This document shows, piece by piece, positions 10,891-24,458 of a stretch of DNA of 64,000 nucleotides. Under the pieces are notes generated by a model that was not told where the DNA came from, searched no databases, and saw nothing but the letters and a program-made list of their open reading frames with translations. The first letter of the stretch is position 1. Every line of letters begins with the position of its first letter. The translations under genes were made by a program, and so were the position numbers. This DNA comes from Nomia melanderi (Eukaryota; Arthropoda; Insecta; Hymenoptera; Halictidae), in NCBI RefSeq assembly GCF_051020985.1, contig NW_027475175.1:396836-460835 (forward strand). The letters run 5' to 3'.

Positions 10891-13800
10891 CTCTAACAGC
10901 ACCCGAGATATCACCAGATATATACTGGATTTTTCCCTGACCCTGACAGTCCGGCCTCATGAGACGGTGATTTTCTCGGCCCCTGGTGGTCCGAGGTCGT
11001 TCCCGCTGCACAGATTCATGCGCCAGGGCCGGCTGCAGATAATTCACTTTGGTTTAGTGCGCTATCTGTAAGAGCACCCGAGATATCACCAGATATATAT
11101 TGAATTTTTCAACCGACCCTGAGTGTCCGGCCCCATGAGACGGTGGTTTTCTCGGACCCTGGTGATCCGATTTCGTTCCCGCTGCACAGATTCATGCGCC
11201 AGGTCCTCCTGCAGATAATTCACTTTAGTTTATTGCGCTATCTCTAATAGCACCCGAGATATCACCAGATATATATTGGATTTACCCCTGACCCTGAGTG
11301 TCCGGCCCCATGAGACGGTGGTTTTCTCGGACCCTGGTGATCCGATTTCGTTCCCGCTGCACATATTCATGCCCCAGGTCCTCCTGCAGATAATTCACTT
11401 TGGTTTATTGCGCTATCTCTAATACCACCCGAGATATCACCAGATATATGCTGGATTTTTACATGACCTTGCGTGACGCATTCCGAAAATCTGTAATTTT
11501 CTCGGCCCCTGGTGGTCCGTGGTCGTTCCCGATGCACAGATTCATGCGCCAGAGCCTCCTACAGACAATGCACTTTGATTTATTGCCCTATCTGTAATAG
11601 CACCCGAGATATCACCAGATATATATTGGATTTTCCCCTGACCCTGAGTGGCCGGCCCCATGAGACGGTGGTTTTCTCGGCCCCTGGTGGTCCGAGGACG
11701 TCCCCGCTGCACAGATTCATACGCCAGGGCCTCCTACAGACAATGCACTTTGATTTATCGCACTATCTGTAATAGCACCTGAGATATCACCAGATATATA
11801 TTGGATTTTTCCCGGGACCCTGAGTGTCCGGCCCCATGAGACGGTGGTTTTCTCGGCCCCTGGTGGTCCGAGGTCGTTCCCGCTGCTCAGATTCATGCGC
11901 CAGGGCCTCCGACAGACAATGCACTTTGGTTTATTGCGCTGTCTGTAATAGCACCCGAGAAAGCACCATATATATGCTGGATTTTTACATGACTTTGGGT
12001 GACGGATACAGCAAATCTGTAATTTTCTCCGCCCCTGGAGATCCAAGGTCGTTCCTGCTTCACAGATTCATGCGCCAGGGCTTCCTGCAGACAATGCACT
12101 TTGATATATTGCGCTATCTCTAATAGCACCAGAGATATCATCAGATACATCCTGGGTTTTTACATGACCTTGGGTGTCCGGCCCCATGTGTCGGTGGTTT
12201 TCTCGGCCCCTGGTGGTCCGAGGTCGTTCCCGCTGCACTGATTCATGCGCCAGGGCCCGCAGCAGATAATTCACTTTGGTTTATTGCGCTATCTCTAATA
12301 GCACCCGAGATATCACCAGATATATATTGCATTTTTCCCCGACCCTGAGTGTCCGGCCCCATGAGACGGTGGCTTTCTCGGCCTCTGGTGGTCCGAGGTC
12401 GTTCCCGCTGCACAGATTCATGCGCCAGGGCCTCCTACAGACATACACTTTGGTTTATTGCGCTATCTGTAATAGCACCCGAGATATTACCAGATATATA
12501 ATGGATTTTTACATGACCTTGGGTGACGGATTCCGAATATCTGTAATTTTCTCGGCCCCTGGTGGTCCGAGGTCGTTCCCGCTGCACAGATTCATTCGCC
12601 AGTGCCTCCTACAGACAATGCACTTTGATTTATAGCGCCATCTCTAACAGAACCCGAGATATCACCAGATATATACTGGATTTTTCCCTGACCCTGAGTG
12701 TCCGGCCCCGTGAGACGGTTGTTTTCTCGGCCCCAGGTGGTCCAAGATCGTTCCCGCTGCACAGATGCATGCGCCTGGGCCTCCTGCAGATAATTCACTT
12801 TGGTTTATTGCGCTGTTTCTAACAGCACCCGAGATATCACCAGATATATATTGGATTTTCCCCTGACCCTGAGTGTCCGGCCCCATGAGACGGTGGTTTT
12901 CTCGGCCCCTGGTGGTCCGAGGTCGTTCCTGCTTCACAGATTCATACGCCCGGGACTCCTGCAGACAATGCACTTTTAATTATCGCGCTATCTGTAATAG
13001 AACCCGAGATATCACTAGATATATGCTGGATTTTTACATGACATTGGGTGACGGATTCCGAATATCTGTAATTTTCTCGGCCCCTGGTGGTCCGAGGTCG
13101 TTCCCGCTGCACAGATGCATGCGCCAGGGCCTCCTGCGGATAATTCACTTTGGTTTATGGCGCTATCTCTAATAGCACCAGAGATATCATCAGATATATA
13201 ATGGATTTTTCCCCGACCCTGAGTGTCCGGCCCCATGTGTCGGTGGTTTTCTAGCCCTTGGTGATCCGAGGTCGTTCCTGCTGCACAGATTCATGCGCAC
13301 GGGCCTCCTACGGACAATGCACATTGATTTATTGCGCGATCTCTAATAGCACCCGAGATATCACCAGATATATATTGGATTTTCCCCTGACCCTGAGTGT
13401 CAGGCACCATGAGACTGTGGTTTTCTCGGCCCCTGGTGGTCCGAGGTCGATCCCGCTCCACAGATTCATGCGCCAGGGCCTCCTGCAGACAATGCACTTT
13501 GGTTTATTGCTCTATCTCTAATAGCACCCGAGATATCACCTGATATATATTGGATTTTCCCCTGACCCCGAGTGTCCGGCCCCATGAGACTGTGGTTTTC
13601 TCGGCCCCTGGTGGTCCGAGGTCATTTCGGCTGCACAGATTCATGCGCCAGGGCCACCTGCAGACAATGCACTTTGATTTATCGCGCTATCTCTAATGGT
13701 ACCCGAGATACCACCAGATATATAATGGATTTTTCCCTGACCCTGACAGTCCGGCCCCATGAGACGGTGGTTTTCTCGGCCCCTGGTGGTCCGAGGTCTT

Positions 13801-16322
13801 TGCCGCAGCACAGATTCATACGCCAGGGCCTCCTGCAGATAATACACTTTGGTTTATTGCGCTATCTCTAATAGCACCCGAGATATCACCAGATATATAT
13901 TGGGTTTTCCCCTGACCCTGAGTGTCCGGCCACATGTGACGGTGGTTTCCTCGGCCCCTGGTGGTCCGAGGTCGTTCCCGCTGCGCAGATTCATGAGCCA
14001 GGGCCTCCTACAGACAATCCACTTTGATTTATTGCGCGATCTGTAATAGCACCCGAGAAAGCACCATATATATGCTGGATTTTTACATGACTTTGGGTGA
14101 CGGACACCGAAAATCTGTAATTTTCTCGGCCCCTGGTGGTCCGATGTCCTTCCTGCTGCACAGATTCATGCGCAAGGGCCTCCTCCGGACAATGCACTTT
14201 GATTTATTGTGCTATCTCTAATAGCACCCGAGATATCACCAGATATATATTTGATTTTTCTCTGACCCTGAGTGTCCGGCCCCATGAGACGGTGATTTTC
14301 TCAGCCCCTGGTGGTCCGAGGTCGATCCGACTGCACAGATTCATGAGCCAGGGCCTCCTGCAGACAATGCACTTTGATTTATCGCGCTATCTCTGATGGC
14401 ACCCGAGATATCACCAGATATATAATGGATTTTTCCCTGACCTTGTCAGTCCGGCCCCATGAGACAGTGGTTTTCTCGGCCCCTGGTGATCCGAGGTCGT
14501 TCCCGCTGCGCAGATTCAAGCGCCAGGGCCTCCTACAGACAATAAACTTTGATTTATCGCGCTATCTCTAATGGCACCCGAGATATCACTAGATATATAT
14601 TGGATTTTTCCCTGACCCTGAGTGTCCGGCCCCATGAGACGGTGGTTTTCTCGGCCCCTGGTGGTCCGAGGTCGTTCCCTCTGCACAGATTCATGCGCCA
14701 AGGCCTCCTGCAGATTATTCACTATGGTTTACTGCGCTATCTCTAATACCACCCGAGATATCACGAGATATATACTGGATTTTCCCCTGACCCTGAGTGT
14801 CCGGTCCCATGAGACTGTGGTTTTCTCGGCCCCTGGTGGACCGAGGTCGTTCCCGCTGCGCAGATTCATGCGACAGGGCCTCCTGCAGTCAATGCACTAT
14901 GATTTATCGCGCTATCTCTAATGGCACCCGAGATATCACCAGATATATAATGGATTTTTCCCTGACCCTGACAGTACGGCCCCATGGGACGGTGGTTTTC
15001 TCGGCCCCTGGTGGTCCGAGGTCGTGCCCGCTGCACGGATTCATGCGCCAGGGCCTCCTGCAGGCAATGCACTTTGATTTACCGCGCTATCTCTAATGGC
15101 GCCCGAGATATCACCAGACATATAATGGATTTTTCCCTGACCCTGACAGTACGGCCCCATGGGACGGTGGTTTTCTCGGCCCCTGGTGGTCCGAGGTCGT
15201 GCCCGCTGCACGGATTCATGCGCCAGGGCTTCCTGCAGACAATGCACTTTGATTTATCGCGCTATCTGTAATAGCACCTGAGATATCACCAGATATACAT
15301 TGGATTTTCCCCTGACCCTGAGTGACCGGCACCATCAGACTGTGGTTATCTCGGCCCCTGGTGGTCCGAGGTCGATCCCGCTGCACAGATCCATACGCCA
15401 GGGCCTCCTGCAGACAATGCACTTTGATCTATCGCGCTATCTTTAATGGCACCCGAGATATCACCAGATATATAATGGATTTTTCCCTGACCATGAGTGT
15501 CCGGCACCATGAGACTGTGGTTTTCTCGGCCCCTCGTGGTCCGAGGTCGTTCCCGCTGCGCAGATGCATGCGGCAGGGCCTCCTGCAGAAAATGCACTGT
15601 GATTTATCGCGCTACGTGTAATAGAACCCGAGTTATCACCAGATATATGCTGGATTTTTACATGACCTTGGGTGACGGATTCCGAATATCTGTGATTTTC
15701 TCGGCCCCTGGTGGTCCGAGGTCGTTCCTGCTGCACAGTTTAATTCGCCAGTGCCTCCTACAGACAATGCACTTTGATTTATTGCGCTATCTCTAATAGC
15801 ATCCGAGATATCACAAGATATATATTGGATTTTTCCCTGACCCTGACAGTCCGGCTCCATGAGACGGTGGTTTTCTCGGCCCCTGGTGGTCCGAGGTCGT
15901 TCCCGCTGCACAGATGCATGCGTCAGGGCCTCCTGCAGATAATTCACTTTGCTTTATCGCGCAATCTGTAATAGGACCCGAGAAAGCACCATATATATGC
16001 TGGATTTTTACATGGCTTTGGGTGACGGATACCGAAAATCTGTAACTTTCTCGGCCCCTGGTGGTCCGATGTCGTCCCTGCTGCACAGATTCATGCGCAT
16101 GGGCCTCCTACGGACCATGCACTTTGATTTTTTGCGCTAACTCTAATAGCACCCGAGATATCACCAGATATATATTTGACTTTTCCCTGACCCTGAGTGT
16201 CCGGCCCCATGAGACGGTGGTTTTCTCGGCCCCTGATGGTTCGAGGTCGTCCCCGCTGCACAGATTCATGCGCCAGGGCCTGCTACAGACAATGCACTTT
16301 GATTTATCGCGCTATCTGTAAT

Positions 16323-16847
16323 AGCACCAGAGATGTCACCAGATATATGCTGGATTTTTACATGACCATGGGTGACGGATACCGAACATCTGTAATTTTC
16401 TCGGCCCCTGGTGGTCCGAGGTCGTACCTGCTGCCCAGATTCATGCGCCAGGGCCTGCTACAGACCATGCACTATGATTTATCGCGCTATCTGTAATAGC
16501 ACCCGAGATATCGCCAGATATATGCTGGATTATTACATGACCATGGGTGACGGATACCGAACATCTGTAATTTTCTCGGCCCCTGGTGGTCCGAGGTCGT
16601 ACCTGCTGCCCAGATTCATGCGCCAGGGCCTGCTACAGACCATGCACTATGATTTATCGCGCTATCTGTAATAGCACCTGAGATTTCGCCAGATATATGC
16701 TGGATTATTACATGACCTTGGGTGACGGATACCGAACATCTGTAATTTTCTCGGCCCCTGGTGGTCCGAGGTCGTTCCGGCTGCCCAGATTCATGCGCAA
16801 GGGTCTGATACGGACATTGCACTTTGGTTCATTGCGCGATCTCAAAT
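16323..16847 (+). repeat. Run of three consecutive type B monomers
   Basis: Monomers starting at 16,323, 16,498 and 16,673 all carry the type B block with an unusual ggataccgaacatctg variant and the substitutions atgaccatggg or ggattattacatgacc. They are more like each other than like other type B copies, so they probably arose by one-monomer tandem duplication. The same gaacatc variant reappears 21 kb away at 37,312-37,661. Confidence 0.85.
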
Positions 16848-17274
16848 AGCACCCGAGATAACACGAGATATATATTGGATTTTCCCCTGACCCTGAGTGT
16901 CCGGCCCCATGAGACTGTGGTTTTCTCGGCCCCTGGTGGTCCGAGGTCGTTCCCGCAGCACAGAATCATGCGCCAGGGCTTCCTGCAGACAATGCACTTT
17001 GATTTATCGCGCTATCGCTAATAGCGGTCGAGATATGACCAGATATATATTGGATTTTTCCATGTCCCAGATCGTCGGGCCCCATGTGTCGGTGGCTTTC
17101 TCAGCCCCTGGTGGTCTGAGGTCGTACCCGCTGCACAGATTCATGCGCCAGTGCCTCCAGCAGACAATGCACTTTGATTAATAACGCTATCTGTAATAGA
17201 ACCCGAGAAAGCACCACATATATGCTGGATTTTTACATGACTTTGGGTGACGGACACCGAAAATTTGTAAGTTT

Positions 17275-17295
17275 CTCGGCCCCTGGAGGGCCGAG
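17275..17295. other. Perfect 8-bp hairpin palindrome, loop ctgga
   Basis: The arms ctcggccc/gggccgag are the same as at 7,122 with a one-base different loop, in a type B monomer. Confidence 0.65.
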
Positions 17296-17896
17296 GTGGT
17301 TCCTGCTTCACAGATTCATGCGCCAGGGCCTCCTGCAGACAATGCACTTTGATTTATCGCGCTATCTGTAATAGAACCCGAGATATCACCAGATATATGC
17401 TGGATTTTTACATGACTTTGGGTGACGGATACCGAATATCTGTAATTTTCTCGGCCCCTGGTGGTCCGATGTCGTTCCTGCTGCACAGATTCATGCGCAA
17501 GGGCCTCCTACAGACAATGCACTTTGATTTATTGCGCTATCTCTAATAGCATCCGAGATATCACAAGATATATATTGGTTTTTTCCCTGACCCTGACAGT
17601 CCGGCTCCATGAGACGGTGGTTTTCTCGGCCCCTGGTGGTCCGTGGTCGTTCCCGCTGGACAGATGCATGCGCCAGGGCCTCCTGCAGATAATTCACTTT
17701 GCTTTATCGCGCAATCTGTAATAGCACCCGAGAAAGCACCATATATATGCTGGATTTTTACATGACTTTGGGTGACGGATACCGAAAATCTGTAACTTTC
17801 TCGGCCCCTGGTGGTCCGATGTCGTCCCTGCTGCACAGATTCATGCGCATGGGCCTCCTACGGACCATGCACTTTGATTTTTTGCGCTAACTCTAA

Positions 17897-19735
17897 TAGC
17901 ACCCGAGATATCACCAGATATATATTTGACTTTTCCCTGACCCTGAGTGTCCGGACCCATGAGACTGTGGTTTTCTCGGCCCCTGGTGGTTCGAGGTCGT
18001 TCCCGCTGCACAAATGCATGCGCCAAGGCCTCCTGCAGATAATTCGCTTTGGTTTATTGCGCTATCTCTAATAGCATCAGAGATATCACCAGATATATAT
18101 TGGATTTTTCCCTGACCCTCAGTGTCCGGCCCCATGAGACGGTGGTTTTCTCGGCCCCTGATGGTCCGTGGTCATTCCCGCTGCACAGATGCATGCGCCA
18201 GGGCCTCCTGCAGATAATTCACTTTGATTTATCGCGCAATCTGTAATAGCACCCGAGAAAGCACCATATATATGCTGGATCTTTACCTGACTTTGGGTGA
18301 CGGATACCGAAAATCTGTAACTTTTTCGGCCCCTGGTGGTCCGATGTCGTCCCTGCTGCACAGATTCATGCGCATGGGCATCCTGCAGATAATTCGCTTT
18401 GGTTTATTGCGCTATCTCTAATAGCAGACGAGATATCACCAGATATATATAGGATTTTCCCCTGACCATGACTGTCCGGCCCCATGTGCCGGTGGCTTAC
18501 TCGGCCCCTGGTGGTCCGAGGTCGTTGCCGCTGCACAGATTCATGCGTCAGGGCATCCCGCAGACAATGCACTTTGGTTTATCGCGCTATCTGTAATAGC
18601 ACCCGAGATATCATCAGATACATCCTGGATTTTTACATGACCTTGGGTGTCCGGCACCATGTGTCGGTGGTTTTCTCGGCCCCTGGTGGTCCGAGGTCGT
18701 TCCCGCTGCACAGATTCATGCGCCAGGGCCGCCTGCAGATAATTGACTTTGGTTTAGTGCACTATCTGTAATAGCACCCGAGATATCACCAGATATATAT
18801 TGGATTTTTCCCTGACCCTGAGTGTCACTCCCCATGTGTCGGTGGTTTTCTCGGCCCCTGGTGGTCCGCGGTCGTTCCCGCTGCACAGATTCATGCGCCA
18901 GGGCCTTCGGCAGATAATTCACTTTGGATCATTGCGCTATCTCTAATAGCACCCGAGATATCACCAGATATATGCTGGATTTTTACATGACCTTGGGTGA
19001 CGCATACCGAAAATCTGTAATTTTCTTGCCCCCTGGTGGTCCGAGGTCGATCTCGCTGCACAGATTCATGCGCTAGGGCCTCCTCCAGACAATGCACTTT
19101 GATATATCGCGCTATCTCTAATATCACCCGACATATCACCAGATATATATTGGATTTTTCCCCGACCCTGAGTGTCCGGCCCCATGAGACGGTGGTTTTC
19201 TCGGCCCCTGGTGGTCCGAGGTCGTTCCCGCTGCACAGATTCATGCGCCAGGGTCCCCTGTAGATAATTCACTTTGGTCTATTGCACTATCTCTAATAGC
19301 ACCCGGGATATCACCAGTTATATATTGGATTTTTCCCTGACCCCGGGTGTCCGGCCCCATGAGACGGTGGTTTTCTCGGCCCCTGGTGGTCGGAGGTTGT
19401 TCCCGCTGCACAGATTCATGCGCCAGGGCCTCCTGCAGATAATTCGCTTTGGTTTATTGCGCTATCTCTAATAGCAGACGAGATATCACCAGATATATAT
19501 TGGATTTTTCCCCGACCCTGAGTGTCCGGCCCCATGGGACGGTGGTTTTCTCGGCCCCTGGTGGTCCGAGGTCGATCCAGCTGCACAGATTCATGCGCCA
19601 GGGCCTCCTACAGATGATGCACTTTGGATTATTGCTCTATCTCTAATAGCACCCGAGATATCATCGGATACATCCTGGATTTTTACATGACCTTGGGTGT
19701 CCGGCCCCATGAGACGGTGGTTTTCTCGGCCCCTG
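17897..19735 (+). repeat. ~1.84-kb segment S, copy 1
   Basis: This is an ordered set of about 10-11 monomers. Its markers, in order, are tatatatttgacttttccc, a monomer with gcatcagagatatcacc, a type B monomer with ggatctttac, atataggattttcccc with ccatgtgccggtggcttac, tgtcactccccatgtgtcgg, a type B monomer with tgacgcataccg and ttgccccctggtgg, and gtcccctgtagataattc. Related copies start at 22,620, 26,643 and 28,741. This first copy has the most private differences (for example ccggacccatgagactgtgg), so it is the most diverged. Confidence 0.9.
19028..19042 (-). promoter_or_regulatory. CTCF-like motif, strong-match variant (copy 1)
   Basis: The + strand reads gccccctggtggtcc. The minus strand is therefore ggaccaccagggggc, which contains ccaccagggggc, the core of the vertebrate CTCF consensus as I know it. 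The usual monomer has cggcccctggtgg at this place and mismatches a strongly conserved G, but this type B monomer restores it. The site sits just downstream of gtaattttctt in segment S. Binding is only inferred, and it would require an animal genome with CTCF. Confidence 0.4.
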
Positions 19736-19839
19736 GTGGTCCGAGGTCGTTCCCGCTGCACAGATTCATGCGCCAGGGCCTCCTGCAGATAATCCACTTT
19801 GGATTATTGCGCTATCTCTAATAGCACCCGAGATATCAC

Positions 19840-20500
19840 CAGATATATATTGGATTTTTACCCGACCCTGAGTGTTCGGCCCCATGTGACTGTGGTTTTC
19901 TCGGCCCCTGGAGGTCCGAGGTCGTTCCCGCTGCACAAATCCATGCGCCAGGGCCTCCTACAGACAATATAGTTTGATTTATTGCGCTATCTGTAATAGC
20001 ACCCGAGATATCACCTGATATATATTGGATTTTTCCCTGAACCTGAGTGTCCGGGCCCATGAGACGGTGGTTTTCTCGGCCCCTGGTGGTCCGAGGTCGT
20101 TCCCGCTGCACAGATTCATGCGCCAGGGCCTCCTGCAGACAATGCACTTTGATATATCGAGCTATCTCTAATAGCAGCCGAGATATCATCAGATACATCC
20201 TGGATTTTTACATGACCTTGGGTGTCCGGCACCATGTGACGGTGGTTTTCTCGGACCCTGGCTGTCCGAGGTCGTTACCGCTGCACAGATTCATGCGCCA
20301 GGGCCTCCTGCAGACAATACACTTTGGTTCATTGCGCTATCTCTAATAGCACCCGAGATATCACCAGATATATATTGGATTTTTCCCTGACCCTGAGTGT
20401 CCGGCCCCATGAGACGGTGGTTTTCTCGGACCCTGGCGGTCCGAGGTCGTTCCCGCTGCAACGATTCATGCGCCAGGGCCCCTTGCAGATAATTCACTTT
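19840..20500 (+). repeat. Four-monomer block recurring at 21,415, 25,438 and 38,205
   Basis: The order is a type A monomer with gtgttcggccccatgtgactg and cacaaatccatgcgcc, then one with tccctgaacctgagtgtccg, then a type C monomer with gcagccgagatatcatcag and ccggcaccatgtgacgg, then one with ggaccctggcggtccgagg and ctgcaacgattcatgc. It recurs at +1,575 bp (21,415), inside the second U copy (25,438), and with variation at 38,205. Confidence 0.85.
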
Positions 20501-22619
20501 GGTTTAGTGCACTATCTCTAATAGCACCCGGGATATCACCAGTTATATATTGGATTTTTCCCTGACCCCGAGTGTCCGGCCCCATGAGACGGTGGTTTTC
20601 TCGGCCCCTGGTGGTCGGAGGTTGTTCCCGCTGCACAGATTCATGCGCCAGGGCCTCCTGCAGATAATTCGCTTTGGTTTGTTGCGCTATCTCTAATAGC
20701 AGACGAGATATCACCAGATTTATATTGGATTTTTCCCCGACCCTGAGTGTCCGGCCCCATGGGACGGTGGTTTTCTCGGCCCCTGGTGGTCCGAGGTCGA
20801 TCCAGCTGCACAGATTCATGCGCCAGGGCCTCCTACAGATGATGCACTTTGGATTATTGCGCTATCTCTAATAGCACCCGAGATATCATCGGATACATCC
20901 TGGATTTTTACATGACCTTGGGTGTCCGGCCCCATGAGACGGTGGTTTTCTCGGCCCCTGGTGGTCCGAGGTCGTTCCCGCTGCACAGATTCATGCGCCA
21001 GGGCCTCCTGCAGATAATCCACTTTGGATTATTGCGCTATCTCTAATAGCAGACGAGATATCACCAGATATATATTGGATTTTACCCCGACCCTGAGTGT
21101 CCGGCCCCATGGGACGGTGGTTTTCTCGGCCCCTGGTGGTCCGAGGTCGATCCAGCTGCACAGATTCATGCGCCAGGGCCTCCTACAGATGATGCACTTT
21201 GGATTATTGCGCTATCTCTAATAGCACCCGAGATATCATCGGATACATCCTGGATTTTTACATGACCTTGGGTGTCCGGCCCCATGAGACGGTGGTTTTC
21301 TCGGCCCCTGGTGGTCCGAGGTCGTTCCCGCTGCACAGATTCATGCGCCAGGGCCTCCTGCAGATAATCCACTTTGGATTATTGCGCAATCTCTAATAGC
21401 ACCCGAGATATCACCAGATATATATTGGATTTTTACCCGACCCTGAGTGTTCGGCCCCATGTGACTGTGGTTTTCTCGGCCCCTGGAGGTCCGAGGTCGT
21501 TCCCGCTGCACAAATCCATGCGCCAGGGCCTCCTACAGACAATGCAGTTTGATTTATTGCGCAATCTGTAATAGCACCCGAGATATCACCTGATATATAT
21601 TGGATTTTTCCCTGAACCTGAGTGTCCGGGCCCATGAGACGGTGGTTTTCTCGGCCCCTGGTGGTCCGAGGTCGTTCCCGCTGCACAGATTCATGCGCCA
21701 GGGCCTCCTGCAGACAATGCACTTTGATATATCGAGCTATCTCTAATAGCAGCCGAGATATCATCAGATACATCCTGGATTTTTACATGACCTTGGGTGT
21801 CCGGCACCATGTGACGGTGGTTTTCTCGGACCCTGGCTGTCCGAGGTCGTTCCCGCTGCACAGATTCATGCGCCAGGGCCTCCTGCAGACAATACACTTT
21901 GGTTCATTGCGCTATCTCTAATAGCACCCGAGATATCACCAGATATATATTGGATTTTTCCCTGACCCTGAGTGTCCGGCCCCATGAGACGGTGGTTTTC
22001 TCGGACCCTGGCGGTCCGAGGTCGTTCCCGCTGCAACGATTCATGCGCCAGGGCCCCTTGCAGATAATTCACTTTGGTTTAGTGCGCTATCTGTAAGAGC
22101 ACCCGAGATGTCACCAGATATATATTGGATTTTTCCCTGAACCTAAGTGTCCGGCCCCATGAGACGGTGGTTTTCTCGGCCCCTGGTGGTCCGGGGTGGT
22201 CCCGCTGCACAGACTCATGCGCCAGGGCCTCCTGCAGACAATACACTTTGGTTCATTGCGCTATCTCTAATAGCACCCGAGATATCACCAGATATATATT
22301 GGATTTTTCCCTGACCCTGAGTGTTCGGCCCCATGAGAAGGTGGTTTTCTCGGCCCCTGGTGGTCCGAGGTCGTTCCTGCTGCCCAGATTCATGCGCAAT
22401 GGCCTGATACGGACAATGCACTTTGGTTCATTGCGCTATCTCTAATAGCACCCGATATATCACCAGATATATATTGGATTTTCCCCTGACCCTGAGTGTC
22501 CGGCCACATGAGACGGTGGTTTTCTCGGCCCCTGGTGGTCCGGGGTGGTCCCGCTGCACAGACTCATGCGCCAGGGCCTCCTACAGACAGTGCAGTTTGG
22601 TTCATTGCGCGATCTGTAA

Positions 22620-24458
22620 TAGCACCCGAGATATCACCAGATATATATTTGACTTTTCCCTGACCCTGAGTGTCCGGCCCCATGAGACGGTGGTTTTCTC
22701 GGCCCCTGGTGGTTCGAGGTCGTTCCCGCTGCACAAATGCATGCGCCAAGGCCTCCTGCAGATAATTCGCTTTGGTTTATTGCGCTATCTCTAATAGCAT
22801 CAGAGATATCACCAGATATATATTGGATTTTTCCCTGACCCTCAGTGTCCGGCCCCATGAGACGGTGGTTTTCTCGGCCCCTGGTGGTCCGTGGTCGTTC
22901 CCGCTGCACAGATGCATGCGCCAGGGCCTCCTGCAGATAATTCACTTTGATTTATCGCGCAATCTGTAATAGCACCCGAGAAAGCACCATATATATGCTG
23001 GATCTTTACATGACTTTGGGTGACGGATACCGAAAATCTGTAACTTTTTCGGCCCCTGGTGGTCCGATGTCGTCCCTGCTGCACAGATTCATGCGCATGG
23101 GCATCCTGCAGATAATTCGCTTTGGTTTATTGCGCTATCTCTAATAGCAGACGAGATATCACCAGATATATATAGGATTTTCCCCTGACCATGAGTGTCC
23201 GGCCCCATGTGCCGGTGGCTTACTCGGCCCCTGGTGGTCCGAGGTCGTTGCCGCTGCACAGATTCATGCGTCAGGGCATCCCGCAGACAATGCACTTTGG
23301 TTTATCGCGCTATCTGTAATAGCACCCGAGATATCATCAGATACATCCTGGATTTTTACATGACCTTGGGTGTCCGGCACCATGTGTCGGTGGTTTTCTC
23401 GGCCCCTGGTGGTCCGAGGTCGTTCCCGCTGCACAGATTCATGCGCCAGGGCCGCCTGCAGATAATTGACTTTGGTTTAGTGCACTATCTGTAATAGCAC
23501 CCGAGATATCACCAGATATATATTGGATTTTTCCCTGACCCTGAGTGTCACTCCCCATGTGTCGGTGGTTTTCTCGGCCCCCGGTGGTCCGCGGTCGTTC
23601 CCGCTGCACAGATTCATGCGCCAGGGCCTTCGGCAGATAATTCACTTTGGATCATTGCGCTATCTCTAATAGCACCCGAGATATCACCAGATATATGCTG
23701 GATTTTTACATGACCTTGGGTGACGCATACCGAAAATCTGTAATTTTCTTGCCCCCTGGTGGTCCGAGGTCGATCTCGCTGCACAGATTCATGCGCTAGG
23801 GCCTCCTGCAGACAATGCACTTTGATATATCGCGCTATCTCTAATATCACCCGACATATCACCAGATATATATTGGATTTTTCCCCGACCCTGAGTGTCC
23901 GGCCCCATGAGACGGTGGTTTTCTCGGCCCCTGGTGGTCCGAGGTCGTTCCCGCTGCACAGATTCATGCGCCAGGGTCCCCTGTAGATAATTCACTTTGG
24001 TCTATTGCGCTATCTCTAATAGCACCCGAGATATCACCAGTTATATATTGGATTTTTCCCTGACCCCGAGTGTCCGGCCCCATGAGACGGTGGTTTTCTC
24101 GGCCCCTGGTGGTCGGAGGTTGTTCCCGCTGCACAGATTCATGCGCCAGGGCCTCCTGCAGATAATTCGCTTTGGTTTATTGCGCTATCTCTAATAGCAG
24201 ACGAGATATCACCAGATATATATTGGATTTTTCCCCGACCCTGAGTGTCCGGCCCCATGGGACGGTGGTTTTCTCGGCCCCTGGTGGTCCGAGGTCGATC
24301 CAGCTGCACAGATTCATGCGCCAGGGCCTCCTACAGATGATGCACTTTGGATTATTGCGCTATCTCTAATAGCACCCGAGATATCATCGGATACATCCTG
24401 GATTTTTACATGACCTTGGGTGTCCGGCCCCATGAGACGGTGGTTTTCTCGGCCCCTG
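22620..24458 (+). repeat. ~1.84-kb segment S, copy 2
   Basis: The monomer order is the same as at 17,897, offset 4,723 bp. It shares the private variant ggcccccggtggtccgcgg (near 23,577) with copy 4 but not with copy 3, so copies 2 and 4 are closest relatives. The match to copy 1 ends near 24,458, where this copy has gtccggggtcgttcccgctgc. Confidence 0.9.
23751..23765 (-). promoter_or_regulatory. CTCF-like motif, strong-match variant (copy 2)
   Basis: This is the same 15 bases as at 19,028, within segment S copy 2. It is preserved exactly between copies although neighbouring positions vary. Confidence 0.4.

Larger units (their letters stand above)
6720..11150 (+). repeat. Array segment 2: 8- to 10-monomer higher-order repeats
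   Basis: This segment contains a recognisable ordered set of monomer variants present in up to three partial copies. 6,846-7,740 matches 8,598-9,490 (offset 1,752 bp, 10 monomers). 8,089-9,489 is repeated immediately as 9,490-10,890 (offset 1,401 bp, 8 monomers). 7,741-7,970 matches 10,894-11,123 (offset 3,153 bp). Distinctive markers are cggcccccggagggccgag, the D variant gaccctgacagtccgg, and the +1 variant atatgttttgattttcc. The pattern is what unequal exchange within a larger repeating unit would leave. Confidence 0.9.
11150..17896 (+). repeat. Array segment 3: mixed monomers, little long-range order
   Basis: Types A, B and D alternate without a fixed higher-order unit. Local copies are visible. 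The monomers near 11,150 and 11,325 share ggaccctggtgatccgattt. Those near 14,970 and 15,145 share gacagtacggccccatggg and cgtgcccgctgcacgg. 15,745-16,240 resembles 17,495-17,990 (offset 1,750 bp). Single-base deletions occur near 12,437 (cagacatacac) and 13,251 (ttctagccc). No gene, transposon or unique insert was seen. Confidence 0.85.
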
